Shown: positions 35,803 through 43,978 of the stretch, piece by piece
Layout of the letters: every line of letters starts with the position of its first letter
How positions within the stretch are numbered: the first letter of the stretch is position 1
Assembly: GCF_016125575.1 (NCBI RefSeq)
Contig: NZ_WGLM01000006.1
Location: 186,001 to 250,000 of the forward strand
Origin: Limimaricola sp.
GTDB lineage: Bacteria > Pseudomonadota > Alphaproteobacteria > Rhodobacterales > Rhodobacteraceae
Length of the DNA: 64,000 bases
Direction: 5' to 3'
Notes under the pieces: model-generated
What the model was told of the DNA's origin: nothing
Databases searched by the model: none
The model's input: the letters and a program-made list of their open reading frames with translations, nothing else
Program-made: the position numbers and the translations under genes

Positions 35803-36362
35803 CAGTTGGCGCAGCGCTTGGCCGCTTCCTCGATCGCCGCGGTAAAGCCCAGAAGCGAGAATGTATCCTCGGTCTGGGTGCCGCGCCCGGAGAGACCCGT
35901 AACAACCGCCGTCGCGCCCGATTTCATCGCCGTCGCGATTGTGGCGTCATCTTGCGGCGTGGCAGGCCATGCCCATTCACCTTGCGTGAACAGCTGGAAC
36001 TTGGTCCCGCCGACATCAACCGTCACGGTCGAACCGCTGGCGAAGGGATAGCCACCGGTAAACGCCACCTGCCCGGACACATTCTCGGACGGGCGATAGA
36101 AGACGAAGAGCCGAATGTCGCCGCGTCGGACCGAAACCGGTTTGCCGTCCTTGGTGTTGACGGTCTGCTTGGGCGCCGAGACCGCCCAGCATTCGGTCGG
36201 GTTCTGGTCGACGAAAACGCTCCAATCGGTATCGGCGGCAACGCGGTTGCTGGACTGTCCGGTCGACTGGTCGCCACTTTGCGCCTGCGCGATGCCGGCC
36301 GTCAGCCCCGCCGTCGCGAGGATCACCGAAAAGGCCACTGCGCGCGAAAAGGATGAAATCAT
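35802..36362 (-). CDS. invasion-associated locus B (IalB) family protein
   Basis: 186 residues. It has a signal peptide (MISSFSRAVAFSVILATAGL, cleavage after AQA near residue 27) and an IalB-type domain: TDWSVFVDQNPTECWAVSAP, VRRGDIRLFVFYRPSENVSG, and a TFSLLGFTAAIEEAAKRC end. The two Cys (in TECW and KRC) may form a disulfide. IalB of Bartonella aids red-cell invasion, but the family is common in free-living Rhodobacterales with unknown function. The start at 36362 has GGAG ten bases upstream. Periplasmic or surface exposed. It is divergent from the asparaginase gene; the 188 bp between is relatively AT-rich and probably holds both promoters. Confidence 0.87.
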   Translation of the reverse strand: MISSFSRAVAFSVILATAGLTAGIAQAQSGDQSTGQSSNRVAADTDWSVFVDQNPTECWAVSAPKQTVNTKDGKPVSVRRGDIRLFVFYRPSENVSGQVAFTGGYPFASGSTVTVDVGGTKFQLFTQGEWAWPATPQDDATIATAMKSGATAVVTGLSGRGTQTEDTFSLLGFTAAIEEAAKRCAN

Positions 36363-36550
36363 GCCTGCAATCTCCAACTCTTGCTTGCCCCCGGCCGTCC
36401 CGACCCCGAGATGCATCTTTGCGGCACCTTTTCGACTGGTCGGAACAAACTCAACTCGATAAGCCAAGCAATAGCAAGATTTCGCCCATCGGGGAAACCC
36501 CCAAGGACCGGGGCGGGCATGAATTTGCCCGGTATAAAAGGAGGAACGCC

Positions 36551-37546
36551 ATGGCCGACGCAGTGAACATGATAGAGGTCTGGCGCGGCGACATGGTGGA
36601 GTGCACCCATCGCGGCCATGCGGTGATCTGCGATGGCGCGGGCGAGATCGTGACCGCATGGGGCGATCCGACGACGCTGATCTATCCGCGATCGTCGTGC
36701 AAGATGCTGCAGGCATTGCCTTTGGTCGAAAGCGGCGCCGCCGATTCCGCGGGCCTGCGGACCGACCAGCTGGCGCTGTCCTGCGCCAGCCATATCGGCG
36801 CCGCCTACCATACCGACAGGGTGGCGGCCTGGCTGGCCGACCTCGGCCTTGGCGACGACGACTTCCGCTGTGGCACGCAGGAACCCAGCGACCGCGCGGC
36901 GCGCGATGCGCTGATCCGCGCCGGGCAGGCTCCCTGCCAGATCCACAACAACTGTTCGGGCAAGCATTCGGGCTTTCTGACACTCAACCGCCACCTGCGC
37001 GGCGGGCCCGAATACGTGGACCCGGCACACCCCGTGCAGGTCGCCGTCAGGGCGGCCTTCGAGGAGGTCACGGGCGAGGACAGCCCCGGCTACGGCATCG
37101 ACGGCTGCTCGGCGCCAAACTTCGCCACCAGCGTGCACGGCCTTGCCCGCGCGATGGCCAGCTTCGCCACCGCCGGCGACCGCAGCGGCGCGCGCGCCTC
37201 GGCGCAGGCCCGCCTCGTGGCGGCCATGACCCAGCATCCTGAACTGGTCAGCGGCGAGGGCCGTGCCTGTACCGAGCTGATGCGCGCGACCGGCGGCGCC
37301 GTGGCGATCAAGGGCGGGGCCGATGGTGTCTATGTCGCGATCTGGCCGGCGCGGCAGCTGGGCATCGCGCTCAAGATCGTCGACGGGGGCGAGGAGGCCA
37401 AGGAATCGGCCATTGCCGCGCTGCTGGTGCACCTGGGCGCGGTCGCCGCAGACCATCCCGCCGTGCTGCGCCGCCTGGGCGGACCGATCCTGAACCGCCG
37501 CCGCATTCCGGTGGGCCGGGTCGCGACCGCGCCGGGCTTCGTCTGA
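36551..37546 (+). CDS. L-asparaginase of the Rhizobium etli (ReAII/ReAV) type
   Basis: 331 residues from ATG 36551 with an AAAGGAGG ribosome site. It belongs to the PF06089 asparaginase family. Residue numbering falls on that of Rhizobium etli ReAV: Ser48 and Lys51 (RSSCK) and Ser80 (CASH) of the catalytic set, and the zinc site Cys135 and Lys138 (NNCSGKHSG) with Cys186 (GIDGCSAPN). A later lysine in AIKGGADGV (Lys254) completes the site. These enzymes convert asparagine to aspartate and ammonia and are unrelated to E. coli or plant asparaginases. TATAAA at 36533 may be part of a promoter but sits very close to the start. Cytoplasmic. Confidence 0.9.
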   Translation: MADAVNMIEVWRGDMVECTHRGHAVICDGAGEIVTAWGDPTTLIYPRSSCKMLQALPLVESGAADSAGLRTDQLALSCASHIGAAYHTDRVAAWLADLGLGDDDFRCGTQEPSDRAARDALIRAGQAPCQIHNNCSGKHSGFLTLNRHLRGGPEYVDPAHPVQVAVRAAFEEVTGEDSPGYGIDGCSAPNFATSVHGLARAMASFATAGDRSGARASAQARLVAAMTQHPELVSGEGRACTELMRATGGAVAIKGGADGVYVAIWPARQLGIALKIVDGGEEAKESAIAALLVHLGAVAADHPAVLRRLGGPILNRRRIPVGRVATAPGFV

Positions 37547-38299
37547 TCAGCCCATCAGCAAGCGCAGCGCCAGCGCCGTCGCCGTGACCACCAGAAGCGG
37601 CTTGATCAGGCGCGCGCCCGCGTGCATCGCCAGCCGGCTGCCCAGCGCCGCGCCGGCCAGCTGGCCCGCGCCCATGCAAAGCCCGGTCACCCACCACGGC
37701 CCGGCCAGCAGCGCGAAGGCCACCAGCCCGCCAAGGTTCGACGCGAAGTTCAGCAGCTTGGTATGCGCCGTGGCCTTCAGCACGCCGAAACCCGCCAGCG
37801 CCACGAAACCAAGCATGTAGAAAGACCCCGTGCCGGGCCCCACCAGCCCGTCGTAGAAGGCCACCAGCGGCACCACCGTCACCATGAAATCGGCCGGGCG
37901 CAGCCGCTGGGCGCGGTCGATGTCGTTCAGCCCCGGCTTGAAGGCAAAGAACAGCGCAATCCCGATCAGCAGCACCGGCAGGCCCGCGCGGATCACCCCG
38001 GTGGGCAGGTGACTGGCCAGCGCCGCGCCGCAGATCGCCGCCCAGAAGGCGATGAGCGCGGGCGTGATCTGCCCGCGCAGGTTCACATGGCCCGCGCGAC
38101 CGTAGGAGAACGCCGCCATCGCGGCACCGAACACGCCCTGCACCTTGTTGGTGGCCAGCGCCGTGACCGGCGGCGCGCCGGCAAGGATCAGCGCGGGCAG
38201 CGTGATCAGGCCCCCGCCGCCGGCGATGGAATCGACGAAGCCCGCGACGAAAGCGGCCCCCGTCAGCAGCGCAAGGACCTGCGGCGCGACCTCGATCAT
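37547..38299 (-). CDS. TSUP family membrane transporter (TauE/SafE)
   Basis: 250 residues with about seven or eight hydrophobic helices, in two repeats as in the TauE/SafE sulfite-exporter family: GAAFVAGFVDSIAGGGGLIT at about residues 15-34 and PLVAFYDGLVGPGTGSFYML in the second half. The family exports sulfite, sulfoacetate and other organic anions; the substrate here is unknown. It starts 1 bp after the serB stop, so it is probably read with serB. The stop lies in a TGATCA palindrome shared with the convergent asparaginase gene. Confidence 0.88.
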   Translation of the reverse strand: MIEVAPQVLALLTGAAFVAGFVDSIAGGGGLITLPALILAGAPPVTALATNKVQGVFGAAMAAFSYGRAGHVNLRGQITPALIAFWAAICGAALASHLPTGVIRAGLPVLLIGIALFFAFKPGLNDIDRAQRLRPADFMVTVVPLVAFYDGLVGPGTGSFYMLGFVALAGFGVLKATAHTKLLNFASNLGGLVAFALLAGPWWVTGLCMGAGQLAGAALGSRLAMHAGARLIKPLLVVTATALALRLLMG

Positions 38300-38300
38300 C

Positions 38301-39176
38301 TCAGGCGGCGAAGTCGTCGCGGGCGTAGCCCTGCAGGTAAAGCAGCGCGGTCAGGTCACCGTGGTTGATCCGCACGTCGCACTGGGCCTGCACCGTGGGC
38401 TTGGCATGCAGCGCCACACCCGTGCCCGCGCGGCCCAGCATCCCAAGGTCGTTCGCGCCGTCGCCCACCGCCAGCACCTGCGCGGGCGCAAGGCCCAGCC
38501 GCGCGGTGATTTCGTCCAGCGCCTGCACCTTCGCGGCCCGGCCAAGGATGGGCCGCGCCACGTCGCCGGTCAGGCGTCCACCCTCGGCCAGCAGGGTATT
38601 GGCGCGCATCTCGTCAAAGCCCAGCCGCGCCGCCACCGGCCCGGCAAAGGCGGTGAACCCGCCCGAGACCAGCACCGCATGCGCCCCATGCGTCTTCATC
38701 GTGGCGACCAGCGTGGCGCCGCCCGGCATCATCGTGATGCGCCGTTCCAGCACGCGGGCAATCACCGCCTCGTCCAGCCCTTTCAGAAGGCCCACACGTT
38801 CGATCAGCGCGCCTTCGAAATCCAGCTCGCCATTCATCGCGCGGGCGGTAATGGCGGCGACATGCGCGCCCACCCCGGCCTCGTCGGCCAATTCGTCGAT
38901 GCATTCCTGCCGGATCATGGTGCTGTCCATGTCGGCCAGCAGCATCGCCTTGCGCCGCCCCGCGGCCGGTTGCAGCACCATGTCCACGCCCTGCGCCTGC
39001 AGGTCCTGCCAGACCTCCCAGCGGTTGCCGGGCAGCGCGGGCAGGGTGAACTCGGCCGCCTCGTCGGGGCATAGCCAGCGCACCTCGTCCCCGCCCCATG
39101 CGTTGCGCAGCGCGGTGACGAGGGCCGGGTCAAGTTTTCCGCTGGCTGGCGGGGCAATCAGGCTGGCTGCGAACAT
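38301..39176 (-). CDS. serB: phosphoserine phosphatase
   Basis: 291 residues. It carries out the last step of serine synthesis, phosphoserine to serine. HAD-family motifs: DMDSTMI with nucleophile Asp82 and acid Asp84, VSGGFTAF (motif II Ser), KVQALDEI with the Lys of motif III, and GDGANDLGML (motif IV). The N-terminal 70 residues form a regulatory-type extension as in other alphaproteobacterial SerB. The ATG at 39176 lies inside the end of the upstream desaturase gene (47-bp overlap). serC and serA are 1 kb away on the opposite strand, so all three serine genes cluster. Confidence 0.94.
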   Translation of the reverse strand: MFAASLIAPPASGKLDPALVTALRNAWGGDEVRWLCPDEAAEFTLPALPGNRWEVWQDLQAQGVDMVLQPAAGRRKAMLLADMDSTMIRQECIDELADEAGVGAHVAAITARAMNGELDFEGALIERVGLLKGLDEAVIARVLERRITMMPGGATLVATMKTHGAHAVLVSGGFTAFAGPVAARLGFDEMRANTLLAEGGRLTGDVARPILGRAAKVQALDEITARLGLAPAQVLAVGDGANDLGMLGRAGTGVALHAKPTVQAQCDVRINHGDLTALLYLQGYARDDFAA

Positions 39177-40047
39177 TGAACGCTCCGGCAGGTTTCCGGC
39201 GCGCAGAAATCACAAAGCCCGCGTCTTGGCCAGCGTCATAACCGGGGGCGCCGGCGCTGAAGGGCTGCAGCAGCAACCGGTCCAGCCACTGGTCTCGCGC
39301 GGTGCGAAACCTGTCGAGCCCGATCGTCATCCCGACCTGCCCTTTTGCTGGCGCGGCGACATAGGTGCCGAACAGCCTGTCCCAGAGCGACAGGTTGAAG
39401 CCGTAGTTGCTGTCGGTCTCGGCCCGGATGTCGGAATGGTGAACCCGGTGCATGTCGGGCGTGACCACGGCCAGCCGCAGCCCGGCATCAAGGCCCCGTG
39501 GCAGCCTGACGTTGGCATGGTTGAAGATCGCCATGCCGTTCAGGATCACCTCGAACAGCAGCACCGCCTCGGGCGGCACGCCCAGCGCCAGCACGACCGC
39601 CATCTTGACGAGCATCGACAGTAAGATCTCGATCGGGTGAAAGCGCAGCGCCGTGGTCACGTCGAAATCGGGATCGGCATGGTGCATCCGGTGCAGCCGC
39701 CACAGCACCGGCACCTTGTGAAAGACGAGGTGCTGCGCCCAGATCGCAAGATCCAGCAGCACGAGGCTTGCCAGGATCGCCAGCCAGCCGGGCACCGCCA
39801 ACAGGTTGAACAGGCCCCAGCCCTGCACCTGCGCCCAGGCCGCTAAGCCTACCGCCAGCACCGGCAGGGCCAGCCGCAATACGACCGTGTCGAGCGCGAC
39901 CAACGCGAGGTTGTTGCTCCACCGCAGAAGGCGCGGCAACGTGGCCCGACGCTGCGGCGCCGCCATTTCCCATGCCGCCATTACCACCAGCAGCCCAAGG
40001 AAGACCCCCAGCCGCAACGCGCCTTCATGCTCCAGCAGCATCGCCAT
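39130..40047 (-). CDS. sterol desaturase / fatty acid hydroxylase family membrane protein
   Basis: 305 residues from the ATG at 40047 (another ATG at 40041). About four to five membrane helices in the first 190 residues. The di-iron histidine motifs are complete: HLVFH, HRMHH, and HRVHH near the C-terminus, with NHAN between. The superfamily hydroxylates or desaturates lipids. A relative in Rhodobacterales could act on fatty acids, hopanoids or carotenoids, which the sequence does not decide. The 3' end overlaps serB by 47 bp, an unusual arrangement that links the two. An AT-rich region with a perfect inverted repeat lies at its promoter. Confidence 0.88.
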   Translation of the reverse strand: MAMLLEHEGALRLGVFLGLLVVMAAWEMAAPQRRATLPRLLRWSNNLALVALDTVVLRLALPVLAVGLAAWAQVQGWGLFNLLAVPGWLAILASLVLLDLAIWAQHLVFHKVPVLWRLHRMHHADPDFDVTTALRFHPIEILLSMLVKMAVVLALGVPPEAVLLFEVILNGMAIFNHANVRLPRGLDAGLRLAVVTPDMHRVHHSDIRAETDSNYGFNLSLWDRLFGTYVAAPAKGQVGMTIGLDRFRTARDQWLDRLLLQPFSAGAPGYDAGQDAGFVISARRKPAGAFNVRSQPDCPASQRKT

Positions 40048-40052
40048 GCTCC

Positions 40053-40076
40053 ATACATTTATATTTCGTAATGTAT
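40053..40076. promoter_or_regulatory. inverted repeat in the promoter of the desaturase-like gene
   Basis: A perfect 7-bp inverted repeat ATACATT ... AATGTAT with a 10-bp spacer, in a very AT-rich patch just 6 bp before the desaturase-like start. On the minus strand it contains TATACATT, a plausible -10. Such a placement fits a repressor site, regulator unknown. Confidence 0.45.
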
Positions 40077-40147
40077 AGGGGCGCCGGTCCTCCGGCAAGC
40101 CCGGCGGTTTCCGATCGGCGTCAAGCGCGTCGGAATTTCACGTCAAA

Positions 40148-40252
40148 GTGCCGCCCGAGGGCGATTTTGCCCATTGTGGGCCGCCGGGCACCCCCGTATC
40201 TCCGGCGGCGGGACACCCTTCCCCAACGAAGGGCGCATATCTGAGAGGATAC
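40148..40252 (+). ncRNA. serC-leader-like cis-regulatory RNA
   Basis: Structured leader before serC. The 5' part can close as GTGCC/GGCAC (40148-40152 with 40187-40191) around an inner hairpin GCCCA-TTG-TGGGC (40169-40181). The 3' part closes as GTATC/GATAC (40196-40200 with 40248-40252) around CCCTTC-CCCAAC-GAAGGG (40216-40233). The last pairing covers the serC ribosome site GAGAGGA (40243-40249). This two-hairpin form, location and taxon match the alphaproteobacterial serC RNA motif in Rfam, thought to regulate serC operons. The ligand is unknown. Confidence 0.72.
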
Positions 40253-40257
40253 CAGCA

Positions 40258-41412
40258 ATGGTTACGACCAAGCCCGCCTTGCGGCCCGCGAATCCGCGGT
40301 TTTCTTCTGGCCCCTGTGCCAAGCCCCCTACATGGACATTGAACGCGCTGGCCGACGCCCCGCTTGGGCGCTCGCACCGCGCCGCCATCGGCAAAGCGAA
40401 GCTGAAAGAGGCGATCGACCTGACACGCGAGGTGTTACGCGTGCCGGCAGACTACCGCATCGGCATCGTGCCCGCCTCTGATACCGGCGCCGTGGAAATG
40501 GCGCTGTGGTCGCTCTTGGGCGAACGCCCGGCCGAAATGGTGGCCTGGGAAAGCTTCGGCGAGGGCTGGGTGACGGATGTCGTCAAACAACTGAAAATCG
40601 ACGCGACAGTGCACAAGGCCGATTACGGCAAGATCGTCGACATGGCCGCGCTGAACTACGACAATGATGTCGTCTTCACCTGGAACGGCACCACCTCGGG
40701 CGTGCGCGTGCCCAATGCTGACATGATCCCCGCCAACCGCAAGGGCCTGACGATCTGCGACGCCACCAGCGCCGCCTTCGCGCAGGATCTGGACTGGCCG
40801 AAACTCGATGTCGTCACCTTCTCGTGGCAGAAGGTGATGGGCGGCGAAGGCGCACACGGGATGCTGATCCTCAGCCCCCGCGCCGTCGAACGGCTGGAAC
40901 GCTACGCCCCCGCATGGCCACTGCCAAAGATCTTTCGCCTGACCAAGGGCGGCAAGCTGATCGAAGGGATCTTTGTCGGCGAGACGATCAACACGCCTTC
41001 GATGCTTTGTGTGGAAGATTATCTTTTCGCGCTGAAATGGGGCAAATCCATCGGCGGGCTTGATGCACTGAGGGCGCGGGCCAACGCCAACGCGCAGGCC
41101 GTCTGGGATTTCTGCGACAGCCGCGACTGGATCTCCAACCTTGCCGAGGAACCCGCGACGCGGTCGAACACCAGCGTCTGCCTGAAGTTCACCGACCCGC
41201 GCATCACCGATGGCGCGGCCTTTGCCAAGGCCGTGGCCAAGCGGCTCGAGGCCGAGGGCATCGCGCTAGACGTGGGCGCCTATCGCGACGCGCCGCCGGG
41301 CCTGCGCATCTGGTGCGGCGCCACCGTCGAGACGGCCGACATCGAGGCGATGCTGCCATGGCTCGACTGGGCCTATCACGCCCAGATTGCGGAACTGACG
41401 CAGGCCGCCTGA
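40258..41412 (+). CDS. serC: phosphoserine aminotransferase
   Basis: 384 residues from the ATG at 40258, behind GAGAGGA in the structured leader. It is the long alphaproteobacterial SerC form. The PLP lysine is in [16 protein letters not shown], with [13 protein letters not shown] and [14 protein letters not shown] before it. It converts 3-phosphohydroxypyruvate and glutamate to phosphoserine and 2-oxoglutarate, and may also act in pyridoxal phosphate synthesis. It precedes serA by 69 bp on the same strand, so the two form a serC-serA operon. Confidence 0.95.
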   Translation: MVTTKPALRPANPRFSSGPCAKPPTWTLNALADAPLGRSHRAAIGKAKLKEAIDLTREVLRVPADYRIGIVPASDTGAVEMALWSLLGERPAEMVAWESFGEGWVTDVVKQLKIDATVHKADYGKIVDMAALNYDNDVVFTWNGTTSGVRVPNADMIPANRKGLTICDATSAAFAQDLDWPKLDVVTFSWQKVMGGEGAHGMLILSPRAVERLERYAPAWPLPKIFRLTKGGKLIEGIFVGETINTPSMLCVEDYLFALKWGKSIGGLDALRARANANAQAVWDFCDSRDWISNLAEEPATRSNTSVCLKFTDPRITDGAAFAKAVAKRLEAEGIALDVGAYRDAPPGLRIWCGATVETADIEAMLPWLDWAYHAQIAELTQAA

Positions 41413-41481
41413 CCCCTCACCATTCCCAGATACCGGGGCGCAATGTGCGTCCCGGCCCTCCCCTCATGACAGGAGCCCACC

Positions 41482-43077
41482 ATGGCCCCCAAAGTTCTTA
41501 TTTCCGATGCCCTCTCCGATGCCGCCGTGCAGATCTTCCGCGACCGCGGCATCGACGTCGATTTCCAGCCCAAGCTGGGCAAGGACAAAGAGGCGCTGGC
41601 CGCGATCATCGACCAGTATGACGGCCTCGCCATTCGCTCGGCCACCAAGGCGACAGAAAAGCTGATCGAGAAGGCCACGCGCCTGAAAGTGATCGGCCGC
41701 GCCGGGATCGGCGTCGACAACGTCGACATTCCCGCCGCCTCGAAGAAGGGGATCATCGTGATGAACACCCCCTTCGGCAACTCGATCACCACCGCCGAAC
41801 ACGCGATCTCGCTGATGATGGCGGTCGCCCGACAAATCCCCGAGGCCAACGCCTCGACCCATGCCGGCAAATGGGAAAAGTCACGCTTCATGGGCGTCGA
41901 GCTGACCGGCAAGACACTGGGCGTCATCGGCGCAGGCAACATCGGCTCGATCGTGATCGACCGCGCGCGCGGCCTGAAGATGAAGGTCGTGGCCTTCGAT
42001 CCCTTCCTCGGCCAGGAACGCGCCGACCAGCTTGGCGTGGAAAAGCTGGAACTGGACGAGTTGCTCGCCCGGGCCGATTTCATCACCCTCCACGTGCCGC
42101 TGACAGACCAGACCCGCAACATCCTGTCGGCCGAAGCCCTCGCCCGGACCAAGCCCGGCGTGCGCATCGTCAACTGCGCGCGTGGCGGCCTTGTGGACGA
42201 GGCGGCACTGGCCGAGGCGCTGAAATCGGGGCACGTCGCCGGTGCGGCGTTTGATGTTTTCGCGGTGGAGCCCGCAACGGAAAGCCCGCTTTTCAACCTG
42301 CCCAACGTGGTCTGCACACCGCATCTTGGCGCCGCCACCACCGAGGCGCAGGAAAACGTTGCCCTGCAGGTGGCCGAACAGATGTCGGACTACCTGCTGA
42401 CCGGCGCCGTCACCAATGCCATCAACATGCCCTCGATCACCGCCGAAGAGGCCAAGGTGATGGGCCCGTGGATCAAGCTGGCAGGCCATCTGGGCAACTT
42501 CATCGGCCAGATGACCGACGAGCCGATCAAGGCCATCAACATCCTCTACGACGGCTCGGTGTCCGAGATGAACACCGCCGCGCTCAATTCGTCGCTGGTC
42601 GCGGGTATCATGAAACGCGTCAACCCGGACGTGAACATGGTCTCGGCCCCGGTCATCGCCAAAGAGCGCGGCATCCAGATCTCGACAACCCGGCAGGACC
42701 AGTCGGGCGCCTTCGACGGCTACATCAAGGCCACCGTCGTCACCGATAAACGCGAACGTTCGGTCGCCGGCACGGTATTCTCTGATGGCAAGCCGCGCTT
42801 CATCCAGATCAAGGGCATCAACATCGATGCCGAGATCGGCGCCCATATGCTCTACACCACCAACGAGGACATACCGGGCATCATCGGCACCCTGGGCAAC
42901 ACGATGGGGGAAAACGGCGTGAACATCGCCAACTTCACTCTTGGCCGGTCGCTGCGCGGTGGCGAGGCGATTGCGCTGCTTTACGTGGATGATCCCGTCG
43001 ATCCCAAGGTCATCAAGAAGCTGGAAGCGACTGGCATGTTCCAGCAGGTCAAGCCGCTGGCTTTCGACGTGGACTGA
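41482..43077 (+). CDS. serA: D-3-phosphoglycerate dehydrogenase
   Basis: 531 residues, the long type. It oxidises 3-phosphoglycerate with NAD as the first step of serine synthesis. NAD-binding VIGAGNIGSIV, catalytic Arg in NCARGGLVDE, and the Glu/His pair around VVCTPHLGAATTEA are clear. An allosteric substrate-binding insert (about 315-450) and a C-terminal ACT domain (about 455-530, YTTNEDIPGIIGTLGNTMGE) suggest serine feedback. RBS AGGAG precedes ATG 41482. A strong terminator follows. Confidence 0.96.
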   Translation: MAPKVLISDALSDAAVQIFRDRGIDVDFQPKLGKDKEALAAIIDQYDGLAIRSATKATEKLIEKATRLKVIGRAGIGVDNVDIPAASKKGIIVMNTPFGNSITTAEHAISLMMAVARQIPEANASTHAGKWEKSRFMGVELTGKTLGVIGAGNIGSIVIDRARGLKMKVVAFDPFLGQERADQLGVEKLELDELLARADFITLHVPLTDQTRNILSAEALARTKPGVRIVNCARGGLVDEAALAEALKSGHVAGAAFDVFAVEPATESPLFNLPNVVCTPHLGAATTEAQENVALQVAEQMSDYLLTGAVTNAINMPSITAEEAKVMGPWIKLAGHLGNFIGQMTDEPIKAINILYDGSVSEMNTAALNSSLVAGIMKRVNPDVNMVSAPVIAKERGIQISTTRQDQSGAFDGYIKATVVTDKRERSVAGTVFSDGKPRFIQIKGINIDAEIGAHMLYTTNEDIPGIIGTLGNTMGENGVNIANFTLGRSLRGGEAIALLYVDDPVDPKVIKKLEATGMFQQVKPLAFDVD

Positions 43078-43084
43078 CACCGGC

Positions 43085-43116
43085 GGGGCGGCGCACTCCG
43101 CCGCCCCCCTTCTGTT
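43085..43116 (+). terminator. intrinsic terminator of the serC-serA operon
   Basis: A perfect 9-bp GC stem GGGGCGGCG / CGCCGCCCC (43085-43093 and 43099-43107) with loop CACTC, then CCTTCTGTT. It starts 8 bp after the serA stop. Confidence 0.82.
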
Positions 43117-43212
43117 GCGCCCGAAGTTTCCGGCCATCCGCATCGCCTTTTGCCAAATGGAAAATGCGAACCTCCCTCAACAATCGCTGCGCCACGTGCT
43201 AGGTCGCGCCTC

Positions 43213-43974
43213 ATGACGCAACCCATCTATGCCATTGGCGACATTCACGGCCACAAGGGGGCCCTCGATCACGCACTGGCGCTGATCGCCGCCGATGGCG
43301 GACCGGACTCGCGCGTCGTCTTTCTTGGCGACTATACCGATCGCGGGCCCCACAGCCGCGACGTGGTGCAGACGCTGGTGGATGGCTTTGAGGCAGGGCG
43401 CAACTGGGCCGCCGTGCGCGGCAATCACGACAGGATGTTCTGCCGTTTCGTGCGCGACGGCAACCAGCATGACGGCCGGATCCTCTCCGGCAAGGGATGG
43501 CTGCACGATGCGCTGGGCGGCCCTGCGACGCTGCGCTCTTACGGCGTTGACCCCGAAACGGACGATCTGCCGGCCCTTGTCGCGGCGGCCCGCGCCGCTG
43601 TGCCAGAGGCGCATCTGGCCTTTCTCGAGAACCTGCCGCTCTGGCACCGCGAGGGGCCGCTTCTCTTCGTCCATGCCGGCATCCGCCCCGGTGTGCCGCT
43701 GGAAGAGCAGACCGAGGACGACCTGATCTGGATCCGGGGCGAGTTTCTCGAGGATGACCGAGACCACGGCGCGCTGATCGTGCATGGCCATACCGCGCTC
43801 TACTACCCGGCGCATTTCGGCAACAGGATCGATCTCGACGGCGGCGCGGGCTATGGTCGTCCGCTGATCCCCGCGGTCTTCGAAGGGCGTGACTGCTGGC
43901 TGCTGACCGAGGAGGGGCGCCAACCGCTGGTCCCGCCGGATCACCCGCTGCATGTTGTGGGACATTGGGGCTGA
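43213..43974 (+). CDS. PPP-family metallophosphoesterase (serine/threonine phosphatase-like)
   Basis: 253 residues from ATG 43213; an upstream ATG at 43150 adds a low-quality extension. Metal-binding motifs of the calcineurin-like PPP family are all present: GDIHGHKGA, GDYTDRGPHS, RGNHDRMF, FVHAGIRPG and VHGHTALY. Relatives include PrpA/PrpB-type phosphatases and ApaH-like hydrolases; the substrate is unknown. Its stop is 4 bp before mnmH, so they are likely co-transcribed. The link to selenouridine is positional only. Confidence 0.88.
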   Translation: MTQPIYAIGDIHGHKGALDHALALIAADGGPDSRVVFLGDYTDRGPHSRDVVQTLVDGFEAGRNWAAVRGNHDRMFCRFVRDGNQHDGRILSGKGWLHDALGGPATLRSYGVDPETDDLPALVAAARAAVPEAHLAFLENLPLWHREGPLLFVHAGIRPGVPLEEQTEDDLIWIRGEFLEDDRDHGALIVHGHTALYYPAHFGNRIDLDGGAGYGRPLIPAVFEGRDCWLLTEEGRQPLVPPDHPLHVVGHWG

Positions 43975-43978
43975 CGTC

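Noticed and set aside
36533-36538. TATAAA just before the asparaginase ribosome site as its -10 box
   Set aside because: It would leave a leader of only a few bases and no good -35 lies at the right distance, so I do not list it as a promoter.
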